The position numbers and the translations under genes are program-made. The notes beneath the pieces are model-generated. The model searched no databases. It had not been told where the DNA came from and saw only the letters and a program-made list of their open reading frames with translations. From Blastocladiella britannica (lineage: Eukaryota > Blastocladiomycota > Blastocladiomycetes > Blastocladiales > Blastocladiaceae): a stretch of DNA of 49,895 nucleotides. Numbering within the stretch: the first letter of the stretch is position 1; each line of letters opens with the position of its first letter. Of the stretch, positions 46,083-49,895 are shown piece by piece. The DNA is taken from the NCBI GenBank assembly GCA_025349905.2, contig MU624575.1, forward strand, positions 1 to 49,895, in the 5' to 3' direction.

Positions 46083-49000
46083 TTATATCGCGGTGCCGCC
46101 TTGCAATGCCGCGTCTACTTTGTGCTGCTGTTGGCTGATGGGCACCACTGAGACGTCCGACACGTCTGGGTAGGATCCCACTCCGTCCTTGCCCTTGTCC
46201 AGGTAGTGCGAGTCAAACTCCATGACCTCGGAATCGGCATCGCTGTCGCCGTCCGAGCAATTGTCCTGGGAATCCAAGTCCTCGAGTTTGGTGAGAGTGT
46301 GGACCGCGTTCGCGATGGCGTCGGCGGCAGTCGACATGCGGCGATCACCTCCAACTTGTGGTCCCGTCGGACTGAGCGAGCGGCCATTCGAGCGAGGTCC
46401 CGCCTGCTCGGCACTCGTGGCATTGAGGATCGCCGACGTGAGATTGGCGGCGGTCAGCGCGGCGCTGATCATGGTGGCGTCCGAGCCGCGCCTCGAGGCA
46501 GACACGGCCCGCTGGCCACTGCTGCCGCCCGAGCCGCCGGAGGCCGCTCCGCCCGCATTTGGGCTCAATAGGTTACCCCCACCGCCGCTACTGCGCACTG
46601 CATTTGGAGCCGCGGACCCACGCCGAGAGGGAGATCGTGACGCCTGGGTCGTGAGCACGTCTAGTTCGCGCGAACCGAGCGCGTCCGCAAGCGCCTTGGA
46701 AACAGGAGACTCGTCGTCCGGTACCGACTCGCTCTCACCTGCGCCGTCCTCGTCGCCTTCCTCGTCCCCGGCATCGCCAACGCGGTCGCGCTGCGAGTTG
46801 GGCACCCGCGCATGCCGCTGCTTGCGGTGGTGCATCGAGGACCGTTTCTCGGACTCGAGCAGCCGCCGCGCCGTGTGCAGCCACGCATTCGAGTACGACC
46901 GCACCACTTGCCGCAGATCCTTGCGGTCGTCACTGAGCACTTCCAGATCGCCCGCGTCGCGCTGCAGGTGGTGGTTGAGATCGTAAATGTCCGACTCGAG
47001 AGCACTTAGCTCCTCGTCCCACGTTTCGTCGGGCGCCTGGCGGCCCGACTTGATGAGCAGCTGCACCATCCAGCGAACGAGCGAGTCGTGCAGCTTGACA
47101 TTTTCTGTGGGATTTTTACTCAGAGTTTGTCCCGACCATTCCCAAAGAAAATCTATAATATACCTTCGTTGCGCACTTCAATGTCATTGGCAAGCTGATC
47201 CGTGAGCTTGGAGAGCCAGGCTTCGACAGCCGCTGGCAACCTTTTTTCATCCGCACCCTGCTGGGCAACGAGCATTGCTACAATTTCATAGGGTTGTGAG
47301 CGAATCCACCGGAATTGAAAAGATCATGAAGTAAAAGAGGACGTACCAACGACAATGCCCAATTGCTCGTACCACGAGTTGAGAGACTCGCGCAGCGACT
47401 GCCGTTCATGCGTTGGCATCGTACGGTCGCGCTCGCGTGCGGCAAGAAAGACCGTGGTTCTGTCCTCAATTTGGTTCTGCAGCGAAATGATAGCCGATGC
47501 AACGCCATCGTCGCCGGATACTTTAGCCCGGAGCCGCTCCAGCCATCCCTCGAGCTCCTCTTGAAGCAAAGCCAGCCGCGACCCCAGCTCCTGGTACTCG
47601 CGCCGCTGCGTCATTTCGTCGGTCCGCGTGAGCACCGCGGTGGCGTGGCCGATCCAGTTCTCGAGCCCGCGCTGGGAGACATTCAGGTGATCCAGAATGT
47701 GCTCGTCGCGGTCGGACGTGTAGCGAGCAACCACCACGTGGGTGGCTTCGGTCCACCGCTTCAGCATTTCGGCGCCGGAGCGCGTCTCCTGCAACAGCAG
47801 AGCACGCGCGCGGTCCATGGCGCCGCTGGGATCGCCGCCCTCGGCCAATATCGCCGAGTTGGCGTCGGGCATCATCGTTGGGTCGTCCCATGGAAGTTGC
47901 CCAGGACGAGCCGCGCTGACGCCATTGGCGCGAGTCAGGGACACGGAGCGAGGGCGGCCGGCGGCACCGCCGGCAGTAGGGGTCAGGGACGAGCCAATAC
48001 GGCCTCTAGGCTGCAGTCCACGACTACCGCCACCGGTCGCGGTCCCGGCGCGACCGTCGGCGGTATCGTCGAGCTCAATTAGTTTTTGCAGGCCCCGGAT
48101 TTCGCGAAGCGTCTTTTGCAGCAGCGTCAGGCACTTGATGTCCTCGCGGTCAATTTCGTGCGCGCGCAACTGCACCTCCTTGACCCAGTTATCGGCGCGG
48201 AGCTCGATGCGGGCCACGTCGGCGCGGTTATTGGAAGCCATAAGCGACACCAGGTGGTTGGCGGCCCTGAGCCGGCCGTACTCGTACTTTTGGAGCACGG
48301 CCACGTCCGGCAACCCGTGCTCGGACCCGATCCGCAGCGCCAAGTGCGTGGCGGCATCCACCCACACTTTCTTTTCCTGGTCAACATGCCGGATCTGTTG
48401 CTCAAGTCGCTTGCGCTGCATCCGATACAGCGAGTGGTACTCCCCGAGCGTTTCGTCCACGTGGTCGGTACGGGCCATCAGATCGAGCAGCGACGTGCGC
48501 GCATCGGATCCCTGAGCGGACACGAGCGACTCGGACCGGTGAATCGCCGACAACCGCTCGGCCAGCGTCCGGATCGCCTCGCGTGTGCGCAAGAGCTCGG
48601 CTCCCAGCCGGCGCGTGGTGACCCGTTCCGAGCACAGCTCGGCGTACACGTTTTTCACCACTTTGGGGATCGCCGAGAACATGTTGGCGTACCGGCGGCG
48701 GATCTCGGCCAGAATCTCGCCCCGCTCAATCATGTGCACCGTCACTTGTCGCACCATTTCGGCAAACACTCCGTCGTAGATCAGGTGCTCGTCTTCTGCG
48801 AGCCGCAGCAGTGCGCGCAGCTCCCCCGGGTACTCGTGGTGCGGATTGGCGGCCCCGAGGCGTGCCAGTGCATTGTGCATGTTTTCGCGCAACGTGATCA
48901 CGTCGCGACGGGCCATGGAGGTGGAGATGCCACCGCCGCCCCCACCGCCGCCCCCACCACCACCACCTGCAGGTACTGGAAGAGTGCCGCTCATCGTAGA

Positions 49001-49729
49001 GCCAACTGCCACCATTCCTCCTCCTCCTCCCGGGCGCGAGAGGTGCTGTTGTTGCTGTTGCTGTTGCTGTTGGAGTTGCAATTGCTGTTGTGTTTGAGCT
49101 TGGGGAAATACTGGGGTGGGAGGGCGGATCGCATCCGCAGGCGCGCCGCCAAGAGAGTGGGTCTGATCACCGCCGTGAAGATGCGTTGCTGGCATCATGC
49201 CCATAGCCGCGATAGTGGCTCCGGTAACATTGCCCGCCAATCCACCCCCCGTGGCCGTTGCCGCAGGTACTTGCTGCTGCGGAGGTTGCTGGCCCGAAGG
49301 ATCAGGCATCCCCGCCGCTGCCATCATTCGCGACGCCGAGGTACCCATGATCTCCTCATGCAAGAGCGCTCCGGTACCCGCCTGGGTGATGGACTTGCGC
49401 TGAATGCGGCCAACTTCGGTCGTGTGCTTGCGCTTGGCCAGCAGCAGCGCATCGTCCTGGTCGCGCCGTTCCTCGGCCTCGGCCTCAGCCTGCGCGTGCC
49501 GGCGATCGGCGTCAGAGTCGCGGCGTTGCGGCGGTTGATGAGCGGGATTGCTGCTGCTCGGGTACTCGTCTTCACCTCCCCCACTTCCAGGCATGTGAAA
49601 TCCCTTTGCGCGCGCACGTCCAGCCCGGCCGCCGGCGGGTGCGGCCCGGCGAGATTTGGGCGGGCCAGTTAGGTCGAGTTGTTCCAGGCGTGGCAGGTCA
49701 TCGAGGATGGATAAAGGCAAGTGTGCCAT
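46083..49729 (-). CDS. Axonemal dynein light chain domain protein, AXDND1-like
   Basis: A 1172-residue largely coiled-coil protein. Exons are 47347-49729, 47164-47277 and 46083-47104. After a low-complexity N-terminus (polyQ and polyG tracts near 48930-49100) the segment LRALLRLAEDEHLIYDGVFA followed by EMVRQVTVHMIERGEILAEI matches the axonemal dynein light chain p33 domain (DELIRQVT...ERG). Long helices follow, with KRLEQQIRHVDQEKKVW. The C-terminus is Ser/Gly-rich and acidic. Length and plan fit AXDND1 rather than the short p33/DNALI1 proteins. This is a second flagellar gene in the window, within 7 kb of CEP104. Start is taken at MAHLPLSILDD (49729); an in-frame ATG at 49780 also exists. 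Confidence 0.75.
48931..48968 (-). repeat. Polyglycine-coding G-rich tract
   Basis: Thirteen consecutive glycine codons in the AXDND1-like gene. The coding strand has several closely spaced runs of GG and GGGGG, so it could form a G-quadruplex in DNA or mRNA. Confidence 0.8.
49044..49095 (-). repeat. Polyglutamine-coding CAG/CAA tract
   Basis: Trinucleotide-rich tract encoding QTQQQLQLQQQQQQQQQ in the AXDND1-like N-terminus. CAA interruptions mix with CAG. Confidence 0.85.
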
Positions 49730-49895
49730 TTCGTTACGTTTGATGTGAAAAGTATTGATGTGATGTGAAAACAAGTACAATTATTGACTTTTTCGTGAAA
49801 AAATGAAACAGCAACTTCCCACGAATCCGCACAATCAGGTTGTTTCAGCTGTCAGGTCCGCGCCAATGACCCGACTGCATCCTGAGCCGCTGGTC

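Noticed and set aside
48086..49672. 528-residue open frame on the + strand
   Set aside because: Antisense shadow of the AXDND1-like exon; the CAG and GGC repeats prevent stops on both strands.

Overview
The window is nuclear DNA of a compact, GC-rich eukaryote. It is best read as a flagellated (zoosporic) fungus, most likely Blastocladiomycota (Catenaria/Allomyces type). The evidence is as follows: fungal genes with many introns of about 60 nt; a fungal Egh16-like secreted protein; a BAR-SH3 protein of the Rvs167/Hob1 type; two ciliary genes (CEP104 and an AXDND1-like gene) that non-flagellated fungi lack; and a tryptophan-rich ankyrin-like repeat protein of a kind I associate with blastoclads. 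The species call is inference. No tRNA, rRNA, transposon or CRISPR array was seen.

Layout: 25 protein genes occupy 49.9 kb. From left to right they are eL42 ribosomal protein (-), TMEM209-like (+), cyclic-nucleotide phosphodiesterase (-), three-LIM protein (+), YABBY/HMG-like small protein (+), CSB/ERCC6 helicase (+), PIG-P (-), aldo/keto reductase (+), VPS39 (+), short/branched-chain acyl-CoA dehydrogenase (-), LRR protein (+), small membrane protein (-), W-rich ankyrin-like protein (-), Asterix/WDR83OS (+), BAR-SH3 (-), DDHD phospholipase (+), DUF5522 protein (+), eIF3e (-), IQ-motif/SPRY-like protein (+), multipass membrane protein (+), NOP2 (-), CEP104 (+), Egh16-like (-), SMYD5 (+) and AXDND1-like (-).

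Most genes are housekeeping: translation (eL42, eIF3e, NOP2, SMYD5), DNA repair (CSB), GPI-anchor synthesis (PIG-P), ER membrane-protein insertion (Asterix), endolysosomal tethering (VPS39), endocytosis (BAR-SH3), lipid turnover (DDHD) and mitochondrial acyl-CoA oxidation. There is no single pathway cluster. The accessory material is the Egh16-like secreted protein, the ankyrin-like repeat protein, two membrane proteins of unknown function and the large IQ-motif protein.

Genes alternate strand heavily. Divergent pairs share promoters as short as 43 bp (PIG-P/AKR) and convergent genes nearly touch; CSB and PIG-P overlap by 11 bp within coding sequence. Three same-strand pairs have gaps of only 39-62 bp. 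Many introns carry an A-tract rather than a pyrimidine tract before the 3' splice site. Exon coordinates given in the evidence were deduced by hand from GT-AG sites plus reading-frame and family continuity.
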